A stretch of DNA of 6,203 nucleotides. Source: DALYJJ01 sp031969915. Lineage in GTDB: Bacteria > Acidobacteriota > Terriglobia > Bryobacterales > Bryobacteraceae. The stretch spans positions 1 to 6,203 of the forward strand of contig DALYJJ010000236.1 of the NCBI GenBank assembly GCA_031969915.1, read 5' to 3'. The position numbers and the translations under genes were made by a program. A model generated the notes under the pieces. That model was not told where the DNA came from. It worked only from the letters and a program-made list of their open reading frames with translations, and searched no databases. Below, in pieces: positions 4,953 through 6,203 of this stretch (positions within the stretch are counted from its first letter, which is position 1; each line of letters opens with the position of its first letter).

Positions 4953-6203
4953 ATGGTCGATTACGAAAAACTGGGCAGCTTCTATCTCGGACGCGAATAC
5001 AATCTGGCGGCCCGCCAGCCAGGATCGAACCTCCTGCTCTACGATTCGAAAGACCTCGTGACCCATGCGGTGTGTGTCGGCATGACCGGCAGCGGCAAGA
5101 CCGGCCTTTGCATCAGCCTGCTCGAAGAGGCCGCCATCGACGGCGTTCCCGCGCTGGTCATCGACCCGAAGGGTGACCTCGGCAACCTCCTGTTGACCTT
5201 CCCCGATCTGGCGCCCTCCGACTTCCGCCCTTGGATCAGCGAGGACGAGGCGCGCCGCCAGGGCCTTTCGCCCGACGACTTCGCCGCCCGGCAATCCGAG
5301 CTCTGGCGCAAAGGACTCGCCTCCTGGGGACAGGACCCGGAGCGCATCCGCCGCCTGAAGGACGCCGCCGATTTCGCCATCTACACGCCGGGCAGCGAGA
5401 ATGGCCTTCCCCTTTCGGTCTTGAAGTCCTTCACCGCGCCACCCCCCGAACAGCGCGGCGACCGCGAACTGATGCGCGAGCGCATCTCCGCCACCGCCAC
5501 CGCCCTCCTCGGCCTGCTGGGCATCGAAGGCGACCCGCTCCAAAGCCGCGAGCATATTCTCCTCTCCACCCTCCTCAATCATGCCTGGCAGCAAGGGTCG
5601 GACCTCGACCTCGCCGCCCTGATCCATCAGATCCAACAGCCGCCCGTGACGCGCGTCGGCGTGCTCGAACTGGAGGCTTTCTACCCGTCGAAGGAACGCT
5701 TCGGCCTCACCATGGCCATCAACAACCTGCTCGCTTCTCCCGGCTTCGAAACCTGGATGAATGGAGAGCCGCTCGACATCGGCGCCCTGCTCTACACTGC
5801 CCAAGGTAAGCCCCGCGTCTCCATCTTCTCCATTGCGCACTTAAGCGATGCCGAACGCATGTTCTTCGTCTCGCTGCTGCTCAATCAGGTGGTCGGTTGG
5901 ATGCGGCAGCAGAGCGGGACCACGAGCCTCCGCGCGCTGGTCTACATGGACGAGATCTTCGGCTATTTCCCACCCGTGGCCAACCCGCCGTCCAAGCTCC
6001 CGCTGCTGACCCTGCTGAAACAGGCCCGCGCCTTCGGTGTCGGCGTTGTGCTCGCCACGCAGAACCCGGTGGACCTCGACTACAAGGGCCTCGCCAATTG
6101 CGGCACTTGGTTCATTGGCCGTTTGCAAACCGAACGGGACAAAGCGCGAGTGCTCGAAGGACTGGAAGGCGCGGCGGGCGCGGCGGGAGGCAAGTTTGAC
6201 CGG
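4953..6203 (+). CDS. HerA/FtsK-superfamily ATP-binding protein (DUF87-like), 3' end outside window
   Basis: The frame is open for 417 codons to the window's right edge with no stop, so the gene is partial. Walker A is G43-M-T-G-S-G-K49-T50, followed by VPALVIDPKGDLGNLL (65-80), the V-x-D-x-K-G signature typical of HerA and conjugation-type ATPases. Walker B is ALVYMDE (D333, E334) in RALVYMDEIFGYFPP. Then come LLKQARAFGVGVVLATQNP (354-372, with sensor-like T369-Q370) and FIGRLQTERDKARVLEGL (387-404), a normal order for the HerA/FtsK P-loop fold. Residues about 85-330 form an insert rich in charged helices. No signal peptide or membrane segment is seen, so it is probably a cytoplasmic hexameric motor acting on DNA or another polymer. 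The nurA partner gene seen with archaeal HerA is not in the window, and anything downstream is unseen. Start ATG 4953 is supported by AGAGG. Superfamily placement is firm; the role is unknown. Confidence 0.88.
   Translation, partial: MVDYEKLGSFYLGREYNLAARQPGSNLLLYDSKDLVTHAVCVGMTGSGKTGLCISLLEEAAIDGVPALVIDPKGDLGNLLLTFPDLAPSDFRPWISEDEARRQGLSPDDFAARQSELWRKGLASWGQDPERIRRLKDAADFAIYTPGSENGLPLSVLKSFTAPPPEQRGDRELMRERISATATALLGLLGIEGDPLQSREHILLSTLLNHAWQQGSDLDLAALIHQIQQPPVTRVGVLELEAFYPSKERFGLTMAINNLLASPGFETWMNGEPLDIGALLYTAQGKPRVSIFSIAHLSDAERMFFVSLLLNQVVGWMRQQSGTTSLRALVYMDEIFGYFPPVANPPSKLPLLTLLKQARAFGVGVVLATQNPVDLDYKGLANCGTWFIGRLQTERDKARVLEGLEGAAGAAGGKFDR
6168..6187 (+). repeat. In-frame 9 bp tandem duplication in the ATPase gene
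   Basis: GGCGCGGCG occurs twice in direct succession (6168-6176 and 6177-6185) followed by a further GG. It encodes Gly-Ala-Ala twice (residues 406-411), before a GGKFDR segment. The reading frame is kept. It looks like a small slippage expansion in a Gly/Ala turn after the FIGRLQTERD motif region. Confidence 0.7.

Noticed and set aside
4095..5840. Minus-strand open frame of 581 codons across the HerA-like gene and part of the hydrolase gene
   Set aside because: It is antisense to two genes with clear motifs. Its composition (Gly/Asp/Glu/Arg/Ala-rich, no motifs) is what reverse reading of high-GC3 codons produces.
2538..6203. Defence system built from the RecQ helicase and the HerA-like ATPase
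   Set aside because: An opposite-strand hydrolase gene separates them. They share no operon, and no nuclease, methyltransferase or sensor gene is present. RecQ is a common housekeeping repair helicase.
1..6203. Horizontal transfer or a mobile element within the window
   Set aside because: Base composition and codon bias are even across all genes. No transposase, integrase, terminal repeats, tRNA target or CRISPR-like repeats were found by eye.

Overview
The window reads as ordinary, very compact chromosomal DNA from a high-GC bacterium. Third codon positions are overwhelmingly C or G, and no mobile-element, phage, CRISPR, tRNA or rRNA signal is visible. Protein flavour and codon use suggest a soil-type Acidobacteriota (Bryobacterales/Solibacter-like). 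That is an impression from memory of such proteins, not something the sequence proves.

Layout, left to right: the 3' end of lon (ATP-dependent protease, +); a small DUF3237 protein (+); a cobalamin-binding-type radical SAM enzyme (-); a short RecQ-family helicase with HRDC but no visible winged-helix domain (+); a secreted class A beta-lactamase-fold serine hydrolase lacking a clear Glu166 equivalent (-); and a HerA/FtsK-superfamily ATPase (+) that runs off the right edge. This last gene has no stop codon inside the window, but it is open for all 417 codons from position 4953 to the end.

From the DUF3237 gene onward the coding strand flips at every boundary (+ - + - +). The gaps are tiny: 12 bp, 28 bp, a 4 bp overlap and 22 bp. 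Only about 165 of 6203 bases are non-coding, and 103 of those lie between lon and the DUF3237 gene. Promoters for the divergent pairs must therefore lie partly inside the neighbouring genes. In both divergent pairs one gene has a clear Shine-Dalgarno sequence. Its partner (recQ, and the beta-lactamase-like gene) has none, but has a good -10-like hexamer 6-8 nt before the start codon, which suggests leaderless transcription.

The genes do not form an obvious pathway. RecQ (DNA repair) and the HerA-like ATPase (possible DNA translocation) share a broad theme, but a gene on the opposite strand separates them and nothing indicates an operon. I do not see convincing evidence of a novel multi-gene system. 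The points worth a second look are the promoter/start architecture, the shared palindromic stop of recQ and the beta-lactamase-like gene, the shortened RecQ, the atypical beta-lactamase motifs, and the uncharacterised radical SAM and HerA-like proteins.
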